Source: Kiritimatiellia bacterium
Lineage (GTDB): Bacteria > Verrucomicrobiota > Kiritimatiellia > RFP12 > UBA1067
Length of the DNA: 37,123 nt
Assembly: GCA_017395505.1 (NCBI GenBank)
Contig: JAFPUH010000023.1
Location: 1-37,123 of the forward strand
Reading direction: 5' to 3'
Shown in pieces: positions 14,930-23,118 of this stretch. The translations under genes were made by a program, and so were the position numbers. Under the pieces are notes generated by a model. The model had not been told where the DNA came from. It did no database searches and was given only the letters and a program-made list of their open reading frames with translations. Each line of letters starts with the position of its first letter. Within the stretch, counting starts at the first letter, position 1.

Positions 14930-15654
14930 TGAAACGCATTGCCGCGATAGTCGTGCTTTTGGTGCTCGCGGTCGCGGGACAGATCGCCCTGTCGGCCCGT
15001 CGTCCAGTGAAGTCCCCGGCTATGGAAGAGGGTGTGTTCGCTGCGTTCGGCGGCCTGCGCTCTGTCTTCGCCGAGATAATCTGGTTCAGGGCCGACCGGC
15101 TTCAGGAGGAAGGGCGCTACGTTGAGCTGGCGCAGCTGGCCCATGCCCTCGCCCTCGCCGAGCCGCATACGCCGGAGATCTGGAGCTACGCCGCGTGGAA
15201 TCTCGCCTACAACGTGTCCGTGATGATGGCCACGAACGAGGATCGCTGGCGCTGGGTGCATGCCGCGCTCGTGCTTCTGCGCGACGACGGCATAAGGCTC
15301 AATCCTGATTCCGTAGACCTGCACAGGGAGCTTGCGTGGCTGTTCGAGCTGAAGATCGGCGCGAGCATAGACGATGCCTCTCCGATATACCGCGCACGCT
15401 GGCGCGAGATAGTTGAGGACGTCGAGTCGCGCGGCGCATGGGACGAACTTAAGATGAATCCCATGCTCATGAACGAGATCGAATCGCGCTTCGGTGTGAC
15501 GGACAGGGCCGATGCGCAGTATTCGGCGATCTACTGGGCATACAGTGGCATAAAGGGTGCGCCCAAGGGACGCGACACCGCCGTGCTGACCGAGATAATA
15601 CGACAGGCGTGCATGATATACGCCAAGAACAGAACGGGGAAGACAAATGGCTGA
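14929..15654 (+). CDS. Hypothetical membrane-anchored protein of PVC type
   Basis: Function unknown. The 241-residue protein has one N-terminal transmembrane helix or uncleaved signal (IAAIVVLLVLAVAGQIAL). A soluble helical domain follows with tetratricopeptide-like spacing (WFRADRLQEEGRYVELAQLAHAL, EIWSYAAWNLAYNVSVMM, NPDSVDLHRELAWLFELK). Proteins of this appearance are familiar to me from Planctomycetes and Verrucomicrobia, but that is recall, not a search. ATG at 14929 overlaps the recR stop by one base; a GTG three bases earlier is possible. The 3' end overlaps the ABC ATPase start by eight bases, so translation is tightly coupled. Confidence 0.75.
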   Translation: MKRIAAIVVLLVLAVAGQIALSARRPVKSPAMEEGVFAAFGGLRSVFAEIIWFRADRLQEEGRYVELAQLAHALALAEPHTPEIWSYAAWNLAYNVSVMMATNEDRWRWVHAALVLLRDDGIRLNPDSVDLHRELAWLFELKIGASIDDASPIYRARWREIVEDVESRGAWDELKMNPMLMNEIESRFGVTDRADAQYSAIYWAYSGIKGAPKGRDTAVLTEIIRQACMIYAKNRTGKTNG

Positions 15655-16639
15655 AGTGCGCTTCGAGAACGTCGTAAAGGTCTATTCGCGCGGCGACACG
15701 CCGGCGGTCGCGGACTTTACGCTCGATGTGCGCGACGGCGAATTCCTCGTGCTGGTAGGACCCTCGGGCTGCGGTAAGTCCACTTCGCTTCGCATGGTCG
15801 CCGGACTCGAGACTCCGACCTCGGGCCGCATATCCATCGGCGGCAGGGATGTCACCAACCTGCCTCCGAAGGACCGTGACATAGCGATGGTCTTCCAGAA
15901 CTATGCGCTGTATCCTCACATGACCGTCGCCGAGAACCTTTCGTTTGGGCTCAAGCTTCGCCGATTTCCTAAGGACGAGATAGCGCGGCGCGTGAAGGAC
16001 GCCGCAGAGACGCTCGGTCTCACGCAGTACCTGAATCGCCTGCCGAAGGCGCTTTCCGGCGGGCAGCGCCAGCGCGTAGCCCTGGGCCGTGCGATAGTCC
16101 GCGAACCTGCTGTGTTCCTCTTCGACGAGCCGCTCTCGAACCTCGATGCGAAGATGAGGGTCGAGATGCGAGCGGAGATAATACGTCTTCATAATCGCCT
16201 TGGCGCGACCATGATTTATGTTACCCATGACCAGATCGAGGCGATGACTATGGGCGAGAGGATCGTCGTAATGTCTGCCGGAAGAATCCAGCAGGTCGCG
16301 CCTCCGCTTGAGGTATACGAGCGTCCGGCGAATCCGTTCGTCGCCGGATTCATCGGCACTCCACCGATGAACCTATTTCCTGCGGGAACGCTGGATCAGG
16401 GCAAGACGGTCGGCTTGAGGCCGGAGCATATCGCGATTGCACCGGATGGCGGTGTCGAGGAAGGCGGCGCCATTACGGCGAAGGTTGATTTCGTCGAGCC
16501 TCTCGGCTCGGAGACATTAGTGCATGTGCTGGTCGGCGACGGGCATCCGGCAATCGTCAGGGTGCCAGGTTTCGCCGACTGCCGCGCAGGGGACATCTTG
16601 CGTCTTCTGCCTGACATGTCCAAGGCTGTATTCTTCTGA
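15647..16639 (+). CDS. Carbohydrate ABC transporter ATP-binding protein (MalK/UgpC type)
   Basis: The energy-coupling ATPase of a CUT1-type sugar or glycerol-phosphate importer. The 330-residue protein has Walker A GPSGCGKST near 40, Q-loop VFQNYALYPHMTV, signature LSGGQRQRVALGRA, Walker B FLFDEPLSNLDAK and switch VTHDQIEAM. A C-terminal TOBE-like region follows (VGLRPEHIAI). No permease or binding protein is nearby. It probably serves as a shared ATPase for permeases encoded elsewhere, as MsmK does in streptococci. It is translationally coupled to the gene before it. Confidence 0.93.
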   Translation: MAEVRFENVVKVYSRGDTPAVADFTLDVRDGEFLVLVGPSGCGKSTSLRMVAGLETPTSGRISIGGRDVTNLPPKDRDIAMVFQNYALYPHMTVAENLSFGLKLRRFPKDEIARRVKDAAETLGLTQYLNRLPKALSGGQRQRVALGRAIVREPAVFLFDEPLSNLDAKMRVEMRAEIIRLHNRLGATMIYVTHDQIEAMTMGERIVVMSAGRIQQVAPPLEVYERPANPFVAGFIGTPPMNLFPAGTLDQGKTVGLRPEHIAIAPDGGVEEGGAITAKVDFVEPLGSETLVHVLVGDGHPAIVRVPGFADCRAGDILRLLPDMSKAVFF

Positions 16640-16654
16640 TGAAAGGTGATTTAG

Positions 16655-17077
16655 ATGGGAACTGAAGACAACAGGCAGCTAAGATGGATTTTTGCGATAG
16701 GCCTCAGCCTTGCGCTGCATGTGCTGTTGGTCGTGCTGATGGTCGGCATAGGCGGCGAGGATGCTCCTTCGCCAGTCGTGGCTCCCGCGAAGCCTGAGAA
16801 GGTCGAGCCGGATACTCCGAAGCCTACGTTCACGTCGCCTTCGGCCACGACGCTGACGCCGTCCGCGACTACGGCTGTAACGCCGTCCGCTCCGACGCAG
16901 CGCGAAGCGCCGGACTACAAGACTTATACCGTTAAATCTGGCGACAACCTCTCGAAGATCGCAAAGCTTGACGGCAGTACGCTCGCAGAGCTGGCCGAAC
17001 TCAACGGGACCGACATTAAGACGCTTTCGCGTCTTCAGCCGGGGCAGAAGATCAAGGTAAGGAATGGAATCGAATAG
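16655..17077 (+). CDS. LysM protein with TonB/TolA-like N-terminal anchor
   Basis: A 140-residue inner-membrane-anchored protein. A single helix (about 11-33) contains S18-x3-H22, the SxxxH pattern that TonB and TolA use to engage ExbB/ExbD or TolQ/TolR. A Pro/Lys/Glu then Thr/Ser/Pro-rich linker (about 40-85) precedes one LysM domain (YTVKSGDNLSKIA to LQPGQKIKV, about 91-137), which binds peptidoglycan N-acetylglucosamine. A GGTGAT site precedes the ATG. It overlaps the prepilin peptidase gene by 14 bases. It may simply be a LysM anchor; energy coupling is inferred from the helix motif only. Confidence 0.8.
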   Translation: MGTEDNRQLRWIFAIGLSLALHVLLVVLMVGIGGEDAPSPVVAPAKPEKVEPDTPKPTFTSPSATTLTPSATTAVTPSAPTQREAPDYKTYTVKSGDNLSKIAKLDGSTLAELAELNGTDIKTLSRLQPGQKIKVRNGIE

Positions 17078-17927
17078 CATGTACTGCGGTGAAGCAATAG
17101 GCTTGATCATGTCGGCGTTCTCATTCATGATGGGCGCTTGCATTGCGTCGTTCCTGAATGTCGTGATATGGCGGGTGCCGAGGGGCGAATCCATAGTCAG
17201 CCCTCCGTCGCACTGTCCCAAGTGCGGTGCGGAGATACGCTGGTGGCAGAACCTGCCGATCTTGAGCTGGCTGGCTCTTCGCGGCAAGTGCGCCAAGTGC
17301 CGTGCGCCGATATCTCCGCGCTACATAATAGTCGAGACCATAGGCGGCGTCTTGTTCCTTGCCGCATTCTGGCGCTTCGGTGAGTTTGCGCCGTTCATGT
17401 GGGTCTGGCTGTCGCTTATGATCGCCGGTTCGTTCATCGACTTCGGCCATCAGCTTCTGCCTGACTTCGTGACGGTCGGCGGCATGGTCTACGGCGTGGT
17501 GCTTTCGCTTGCCTCGTGGCTTGTCGCGCCCTATCTGCGGGTGCCTACGCTGCCGCTATATCCAGGTCTCCAGCCTTTCGCCGTGCCACCGCTCAACTCC
17601 CTTGTCGGCCTCGCGTTCGGCTTTTCATTGCTTTGGCTCGTGCGCTATCTCGGTACAAAGGCGTTCAAGCGCGAGGCTATGGGCATGGGCGACGTATTCC
17701 TGATGGGTGCGGTGGGCGCGCTGTTCGGTCCTGTCGCGGTGCTGATGACGCTTGTTCTTTCGTCCCTCTTCGGCTCAATCGTCGGCATTGCCCTGGTGTT
17801 GGCCGCTAAGGCCAAGATCGGCAAGTTTGTCGCGATTCCGTATGGCCCGTACATCTGCCTTGGCTGTCTGGCCTGGATGTTCTGGGGTCCGGAGCTTGTG
17901 GCGTGGTATGTTTCGCTTGTGAAGTAG
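17064..17927 (+). CDS. Prepilin peptidase / N-methyltransferase (A24 family)
   Basis: Cleaves and N-methylates type IV pilin-like and type II secretion pseudopilins at the inner membrane. The 287-residue polytopic protein has the N-terminal segment GACIASFLNVVIWRVPRGES, the zinc-type CPKC...CAKC loop (about 52-77), and the two catalytic aspartates in SFIDFGHQLLPD and the GMGD motif near 210. The length is normal. The start lies within the LysM gene. ATG codons at 17064 and 17079 are both possible. No pilin genes are adjacent. Confidence 0.92.
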   Translation: MESNSMYCGEAIGLIMSAFSFMMGACIASFLNVVIWRVPRGESIVSPPSHCPKCGAEIRWWQNLPILSWLALRGKCAKCRAPISPRYIIVETIGGVLFLAAFWRFGEFAPFMWVWLSLMIAGSFIDFGHQLLPDFVTVGGMVYGVVLSLASWLVAPYLRVPTLPLYPGLQPFAVPPLNSLVGLAFGFSLLWLVRYLGTKAFKREAMGMGDVFLMGAVGALFGPVAVLMTLVLSSLFGSIVGIALVLAAKAKIGKFVAIPYGPYICLGCLAWMFWGPELVAWYVSLVK

Positions 17928-17943
17928 ACGGGAGGTCGCTGGA

Positions 17944-19221
17944 ATGAAGACCATACGTGTAGGTTTGGTTGGACTTGGCGTGCGCGGCGGCATGGCGATG
18001 GACCGTCTGCCGATAATACCTGGCGTGGAAGTCGCGGCATTCTGCGAGATTCGCCAGCACCTAGTCGACAAGTATCAGGCGGCGCTGGAGAAGCGCTCTC
18101 TTCCTCGCGCCCGCGAGTTCGTCGGGCTTGAGGCATGGCGCAACTTGTGCGCTTGGGACGGGATCGATGTCGTCTACATCTGCTCGCCCTGGCATCTGCA
18201 TGTTCCGATCGCCCTCGCCGCCATGGAGGGCGGCAAGCATGCTCTCGTAGAGGTTCCGGCGGCGTTCACCGTGGACGAGTGCTGGAGCCTGGTCGAGACT
18301 GCCGAGCGCACTGGCCGCTATTGCATGCAGCTCGAGAACTGCTGCTACGGCGAGATCGAGATGCTGGCCCTAAATCTTGCGAGGGAGGGTAAGCTCGGCG
18401 ATGTGATACATGGCGAGGGCGCCTATCTGCACGATCTTAGGAGCTACAACTACAACTCGCCCGAAGACGACGCCGAATGGCACTACCGCGACTACTGGCG
18501 GCTCAAATGGAACGCGGAGCACAAGGGCAACCAGTATTGCACTCACGGTCTGGGCCCGATATGCCAGGCGATGGGCGTCAACCGAGGCGACAGGCTCTGC
18601 CGCGTGGTTTCGATGGAGACAGCCGCCAAGGGCTTCGCCGAATACGCCGCCGCAAAGGTGCCGTCCGGCGACTGGCGCAGAGACCTTCAGATCGCGATGG
18701 GCGACATGAACACCACGCTTGTCCAGACCGAGAAGGGGCGCACGATAATGATACAGCACGGCATAGCGAGTCCGCGCCCCTACAGCCGCCTCAACACGTA
18801 CGTGGGAACGCGCGGAATCCTGACGGACTATCCCTACCGTGTTGCGTGGGAGGAGGAGGTCGGCAAGGGCGCCCACAGGTATTTCGACGACCAGCGCGCT
18901 GCGAAAATACGCGAAGAGTTCATGCATCCGCAGTGGAAGTATGCCGGTAAGCTTGCCGTCGAGGTCGGAGGACACGACGGCATGGACCTCATCATGGACC
19001 TTCGCTGGGCCTACTGCCTGCAGAACGGCCTGCCTCTCGACTTCGACGTCTACGACCTTGCGTCGTGGTGCTGCCTTGGCGAGTTGACCGAGCGCAGCGT
19101 GCGCGAAGGCTCTGCGCCACAGGCCATACCAGACTTCACGAAAGGCCGCTGGCAGTCTCGCGCACCGCTTGGCGTAGAGGCCCTCGCCCCAGAAAAGATG
19201 CCGCTGCCTAGTTCCAAATGA
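17944..19221 (+). CDS. Gfo/Idh/MocA oxidoreductase, GH109-like, cytosolic
   Basis: An NAD-dependent enzyme of the family that includes GH109 alpha-N-acetylgalactosaminidases, which work by transient oxidation at C3. The 425-residue protein has a Rossmann start VGLVGLGVRGG and the GH109-type blocks KHALVEVPAAFTVDECW, MQLENCCYGE, YWRLKWNAEHKGNQY, THGLGPICQAMGVNRGDR and SPRPYSRLN. No signal peptide is present. The Tat-exported protein at 33687 is its close paralogue, sharing these blocks and the C-terminal DLASWCCL. AGGTCGC precedes the ATG. It overlaps rpoN by four bases. GH109 activity is a family inference; it could equally be a sugar dehydrogenase. Confidence 0.87.
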   Translation: MKTIRVGLVGLGVRGGMAMDRLPIIPGVEVAAFCEIRQHLVDKYQAALEKRSLPRAREFVGLEAWRNLCAWDGIDVVYICSPWHLHVPIALAAMEGGKHALVEVPAAFTVDECWSLVETAERTGRYCMQLENCCYGEIEMLALNLAREGKLGDVIHGEGAYLHDLRSYNYNSPEDDAEWHYRDYWRLKWNAEHKGNQYCTHGLGPICQAMGVNRGDRLCRVVSMETAAKGFAEYAAAKVPSGDWRRDLQIAMGDMNTTLVQTEKGRTIMIQHGIASPRPYSRLNTYVGTRGILTDYPYRVAWEEEVGKGAHRYFDDQRAAKIREEFMHPQWKYAGKLAVEVGGHDGMDLIMDLRWAYCLQNGLPLDFDVYDLASWCCLGELTERSVREGSAPQAIPDFTKGRWQSRAPLGVEALAPEKMPLPSSK

Positions 19222-20606
19222 AAGCCTCCGCCAGAATCTCGGGCGAGCAGCGCCAGACGCAGAAGCTCGCGCCGCACATGATGCAGGGGCTCAAGCTGCT
19301 TGCGAAATCGCTGCCTGAACTTCGCGCCGAGATAGCGGAGGAGATAAGCAGGAACCCTGCAATCGAAGACGTGGACCATCCCCTTGAGACTGCGCTCTCC
19401 GAGGTCGCCCGTCGCAACGACGAGACCGACCGCGAGCCGGACTATCCCGACGACGATTTCGAACCCGGTGTGGACTACGACAGCGAGGCTGCCGACCGTC
19501 GCCAGAGCTTCTTCGAAAACCAGGTGAAGGTCGAGACGCTTCAGGAGCACCTTCTTTCGCAGCTGCCGCTGTCCGACATACCTCGCGCCGACTGGCCGCT
19601 GGTTGAGACTCTGGTGGGAGATCTGGACGAGTCGGGCTACTACAAGGGGTCGCTGCCCGATGCCGAGATGGCGTTCGGCAGATCCGAGGGCGAGGTTCTG
19701 GCTCTGCTTGCGAAGATAATGGATTTCGATCCGCCCGGCTGCGGGGCACGAAGTGTGCGCGAGTGCCTGCTGGCGCAGATGGACGCCCTTGAGGATTCGC
19801 CTTACGAAGACGATGTGCGGGCCATAATAGAGCACCATCTTGAGGACCTTGAGGCCGGTCGCATAGGAACCGTCGAGAAGTCTTTGGGTCTGACCCACAC
19901 ACAGCTTGCGGCTGCGCTCAAGGAGCTTCGCACCCTTGATGGACGGCCCGGCCGCCAGTATGCTAGCGAGCGCGAACGCGTGGAGTACGTTAACCCTGAG
20001 ATCCATGCCGTAAAGCGCGAAGGTCATTGGATGGCCGAGACGGATGCGAGGTCGCTGCCTACTATAAGGCAGTCGAAGTCGTTTCGGCGGCTGTTGTCCG
20101 ACCCAAGCCAGTCCGACGAGACCAAGGCGTACGTCAGGGAGCGCATCGCCGCGGCCGAGGCGTTCGCCGACGCCGTTGCGCACCGCCAAGAGACGGTGCA
20201 GTCCATCGCGCAGGCCATATTCGACAGGCAGCAGGACTTCTTCGAGCACGGCCTCAAGGCGCTGAAGCCGCTGACGGAGCTTGAGATCGCCGAGGCTATC
20301 GGAGTGCACGGCACCACAGTGTCGCGTACGGTCCGCGACAAGTATGCGTCCACCCCGCAGGGTACAATCGAGCTTCGCAAGTTCTTTGTGACAGGCGTCA
20401 GGACCGCCGATGGCGAGGTTCTGTCGCAGGATGCCGTTCTCGGCAGGCTTCGCGAGATTGTGGACGCCGAGGACAAGTCGTCCCCGCTCTCCGATGAACG
20501 CATTGCCGCCAGGCTCAAGGAGCTTGGCTATCCAGTGGCGCGCCGGACGGTTGCGAAATACCGCGACAGACTTGGAATAAAGGGCGCTTCCGCCAGGAAG
20601 GTTTGA
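19218..20606 (+). CDS. rpoN: RNA polymerase sigma-54 factor RpoN
   Basis: An alternative sigma factor for -24/-12 promoters that needs an ATP-dependent enhancer-binding activator. The 462-residue protein has region I (QTQKLAPHMMQGLKLLAKSLPELRAEIAEEISRNPAIE), an acidic region II, and the core-binding domain (DFDPPGCGARSVRECLLAQ). The DNA-binding HTH follows (LTELEIAEAIGVHGTTVSRTVRDKY with the FF VTG block). The RpoN box is ARRTVAKYRD at about 441-450. The length is normal. The ATG overlaps the GH109-like gene's stop. No activator gene or clear -24/-12 site was seen in the window. Confidence 0.96.
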   Translation: MKASARISGEQRQTQKLAPHMMQGLKLLAKSLPELRAEIAEEISRNPAIEDVDHPLETALSEVARRNDETDREPDYPDDDFEPGVDYDSEAADRRQSFFENQVKVETLQEHLLSQLPLSDIPRADWPLVETLVGDLDESGYYKGSLPDAEMAFGRSEGEVLALLAKIMDFDPPGCGARSVRECLLAQMDALEDSPYEDDVRAIIEHHLEDLEAGRIGTVEKSLGLTHTQLAAALKELRTLDGRPGRQYASERERVEYVNPEIHAVKREGHWMAETDARSLPTIRQSKSFRRLLSDPSQSDETKAYVRERIAAAEAFADAVAHRQETVQSIAQAIFDRQQDFFEHGLKALKPLTELEIAEAIGVHGTTVSRTVRDKYASTPQGTIELRKFFVTGVRTADGEVLSQDAVLGRLREIVDAEDKSSPLSDERIAARLKELGYPVARRTVAKYRDRLGIKGASARKV

Positions 20607-20613
20607 TGGGGAT

Positions 20614-20689
20614 TGGTGGCGAGAAAGGGGATCGAACCCTTGACCTTAGGCTTATGAGTCCTGCGCTCTACCAACTGAGCTATCTCGCC
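20614..20689 (-). tRNA. tRNA-Met (CAT), elongator or Ile2 type
   Basis: A 76-nt cloverleaf on the minus strand with encoded CCA. The acceptor GGCGAGA pairs with TCTCGCC and the anticodon is CAT. Initiator features (a mismatched first pair and three G-C pairs in the anticodon stem) are absent, so it is elongator Met or a lysidine-modified tRNA-Ile. Its 3' end is 7 bp from the convergent rpoN stop codon. Confidence 0.93.
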
Positions 20690-20719
20690 AAGGCTCCTAA
20701 TAGGAGACAACAGAAACGT

Positions 20720-20728
20720 ATTATACCA
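20720..20728 (-). promoter_or_regulatory. tRNA-Met promoter (extended -10, minus strand)
   Basis: TGGTATAAT on the minus strand, 30 bases before the tRNA 5' end. It is divergent from the pyrF promoter; the two elements are separated by 30 bp. Confidence 0.8.
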
Positions 20729-20758
20729 AAATTTGCCCTTCGCCGTCAACCGTAAATT

Positions 20759-20767
20759 TGGTATAAT
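20759..20767 (+). promoter_or_regulatory. pyrF promoter (extended -10)
   Basis: TGGTATAAT. The predicted start near 20774 gives a leader of about 22 nt that includes TAGGAGG before the pyrF ATG. No consensus -35 is visible. Confidence 0.82.
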
Positions 20768-20795
20768 CTCTTTAACACTAAAATAGGAGGATGTT

Positions 20796-21491
20796 ATGGC
20801 TGAATTGATAGTTGCTCTTGATGTGCAGACTCGCGAGGAGGCTGTTGCGCAGGTCAAGCGTATCGGCGATCCGGTAGGCTTCTACAAAATCGGTCTTGAG
20901 CTTTTCACGGCGGAGGGGCCGGATGTCGTTAAGGCGGTAAAGGATCTTGGCAAAAAGGTGTTTCTCGATCTCAAGTTCCATGACATCCCTCGCACGGTTG
21001 AGCGTGCGGTGCGTTCTGGTGGAAAGCTTGGCGTAGACCTTATGACGATACATTCTGTTGGCGGACGCGCGATGATTCGTGCAGCAGCCGATGCTGCGGC
21101 GGAATTCGGCGAGGTGCGTCCGAGGATTCTCGCGGTCACGGTTCTTACTTCGCTTGACAAGACGGACCTTGTCGATGTGGGTATCGTTGGTCGTACTCCG
21201 GCCGAGCAGGTCGCCGCAATGGCGTGTTTCGCAACCGAGAATGGCGCGGATGGTATCGTGTCGTCGCCGATGGAGGTCGGCGCCCTCTCGCGCGCACTGA
21301 AGTCTGGCACGCTTTTCGTGACGCCCGGCGTGCGCCCTGCCGGTTCCGCTGTTGGCGACCAGAAGCGTGTTGCGACACCGGCAGATGCGGTTCGTGACGG
21401 AGCCACCCATCTTGTTGTCGGACGACCCATCCTTGACGCGCCAGATCCGACTGCTGCCGCGCGGACTATTCTCGCGGAAATGGGAGCATAG
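20796..21491 (+). CDS. pyrF: Orotidine 5'-phosphate decarboxylase
   Basis: Last step of UMP synthesis (EC 4.1.1.23). The 231-residue protein of the bacterial short type has the substrate-binding start LIVALDV, catalytic D58-K60-D63 in FLDLKFHDIP, VTVLTS, and the phosphate-binding VTPGVRP and VVGRPIL blocks. A strong TAGGAGG sets the start. Two bases separate it from the YdcF-like gene, so it is first in a three-gene unit. Confidence 0.97.
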   Translation: MAELIVALDVQTREEAVAQVKRIGDPVGFYKIGLELFTAEGPDVVKAVKDLGKKVFLDLKFHDIPRTVERAVRSGGKLGVDLMTIHSVGGRAMIRAAADAAAEFGEVRPRILAVTVLTSLDKTDLVDVGIVGRTPAEQVAAMACFATENGADGIVSSPMEVGALSRALKSGTLFVTPGVRPAGSAVGDQKRVATPADAVRDGATHLVVGRPILDAPDPTAAARTILAEMGA

Positions 21492-21493
21492 TC

Positions 21494-22258
21494 ATGTTCT
21501 ACCTGAACAAGATAGTCTGGTTCTGGCTCAACCCGTCTGCGCTTCCGCTGCTAGCAGCGGTCATAGGCATAATCCTCTTTCTTCGTGCGAAGCGTCCTCT
21601 TCTGCGCCGCGCAGGATTCGCGGCGATCATGGCCTCTATAGCGTTCATCTGGTTCTGCTCGACTCTGACTTGCGTATGCCTTATCGGTCTTCCCCTAGAG
21701 CGTCCGTATCTCGCCTTGCAGTCTGCGGACACTTCTCCTGATGCAGATGCGATAGTTATTCTGGGCGGAGGGATGAACTATGTAGAGGAGATGACATACC
21801 CGGACATGTCTGATGGAGCCGATCGCATATGGCATGGCGCGAGGCTGTACAAGGCCGGTAAGGCGCCGATTATTGTCGTTTCCGGCAAGAATGACCTTAA
21901 CTCTACGGTCCCGCTGCTGCTAGACTTTGGGGTTCCTTGCGAAGCGATCGTTGTTGATGACCAGTCGCGCAACACCTACGAGAATTCTCGTTTTACGGAA
22001 CAGTTGCTTGAAGGTTTGGGCGGCGAGACGGAGAAGAAACGCATTTTGCTTGTTACGAGCGCATGGCATATGACCAGGGCGCTCGGCAATTTCGCGAAGA
22101 CTTCGCTTGTTGCGATTCCGTGTCCGGCGGACTTCAAGGCCCATACCCTCTATTATGGCCGTCAGCATTGGTGGTCGTGGGTATCGCCGACCTCTGACAA
22201 CTTTGCCCAGGTATGTGCTTACGCCAAGGAGTGGCTTGGACGGCTTGCCCGCCGGTAG
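21494..22258 (+). CDS. YdcF/SanA/ElyC family (DUF218) membrane protein
   Basis: An envelope protein of a family linked in enterobacteria to cell-wall precursor or envelope integrity; the biochemical role is unclear. The 254-residue protein has two N-terminal membrane helices (about 15-30 and 38-60). A DUF218 domain follows, with AIVILGGG near 86, IIVVSGK, SRNTYENSRF and LLVTSAWHMTRA. The length is typical of the ElyC-like branch. It sits two bases after pyrF, probably by terminal re-initiation, and is followed eight bases later by the patatin gene. Confidence 0.87.
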   Translation: MFYLNKIVWFWLNPSALPLLAAVIGIILFLRAKRPLLRRAGFAAIMASIAFIWFCSTLTCVCLIGLPLERPYLALQSADTSPDADAIVILGGGMNYVEEMTYPDMSDGADRIWHGARLYKAGKAPIIVVSGKNDLNSTVPLLLDFGVPCEAIVVDDQSRNTYENSRFTEQLLEGLGGETEKKRILLVTSAWHMTRALGNFAKTSLVAIPCPADFKAHTLYYGRQHWWSWVSPTSDNFAQVCAYAKEWLGRLARR

Positions 22259-22266
22259 CATTTGTG

Positions 22267-23118
22267 ATGGCGGTTGGAAGTCAGTGTACGGGACTGGTTC
22301 TTGAAGGGGGCGCAATGCGCGGTCTCTTCACCGCTGGCGTACTTGACGTGCTGATGGAGCATGACGTCAAGTTTGACGGCGTCATTGGCGTATCTGCTGG
22401 CGCATGCTTCGGCTGCAACTACAAAAGCGGGCAGATCGGACGCGTCATACGCTACAACAAGCGATTTGCTGCTGATTCGAGATATTGCTCCTGGTCGTCG
22501 CTTTTTAAGACGGGCGATATGTTCGGCGCAGATTTTTGCTATCGAGAACTGCCGCTTGAACTTGATGTATTCGATTCTAATGCTTTTGCGGCAAATCCCA
22601 TAGAATTTCATGTCGTCGCTACAGACTGTGAAGACGGCAAACCCGTATACCGTAGACTGGAAAGGGCGGACGATGCTGCGTTCAGGTGGATACAGGCATC
22701 GGCCTCAATGCCGCTTGTGTCACGTCCGGTGGAGATAGATGGGAGGCATTATCTTGACGGAGGCCTTTCTGACGGAATACCATTACGGTATTTTGAATCA
22801 ATAGGCTATGAGCGGAATGTTGTCATCACTACGAGGCCTCATGGCTACCGGAAGTTCCCCAGAAAGACTACGTGCCTCTTGAAGCCATTTATGCGACGGT
22901 ATCCAGCGATATACCAGGCGCTTAAAACCCGTCACTTGTGGTACAACAAGGCGCTTGAGTATATAGATGAGAGAGTGGCTTCGGGGCACGCGTTCTTAAT
23001 CGCGCCAAAGGAGCCGTTGCCGATTTCTCGTGTTTGCCATGATCCCGATGTAATGCAACGGGTTTACGATATAGGTAGATCCGCAGGAGAGGAGGGTTTG
23101 CAATGTATGAGATTCTGA
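22267..23118 (+). CDS. Patatin-like phospholipase
   Basis: A serine-Asp dyad lipid acyl hydrolase. The 283-residue protein has the oxyanion motif EGGAMRG near 13, the nucleophile elbow GVSAG near 45, and the catalytic aspartate in DGGLSDGIPL. The overall arrangement resembles the YjjU branch, with no signal peptide. The ATG at 22267 is preferred because the patatin fold begins at TGLVLEGG; the frame is open upstream into the previous gene, and a GTG lies three bases earlier. No clear Shine-Dalgarno is seen. The codons are more AT-rich than in its neighbours. The substrate is unknown. Confidence 0.88.
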   Translation: MAVGSQCTGLVLEGGAMRGLFTAGVLDVLMEHDVKFDGVIGVSAGACFGCNYKSGQIGRVIRYNKRFAADSRYCSWSSLFKTGDMFGADFCYRELPLELDVFDSNAFAANPIEFHVVATDCEDGKPVYRRLERADDAAFRWIQASASMPLVSRPVEIDGRHYLDGGLSDGIPLRYFESIGYERNVVITTRPHGYRKFPRKTTCLLKPFMRRYPAIYQALKTRHLWYNKALEYIDERVASGHAFLIAPKEPLPISRVCHDPDVMQRVYDIGRSAGEEGLQCMRF

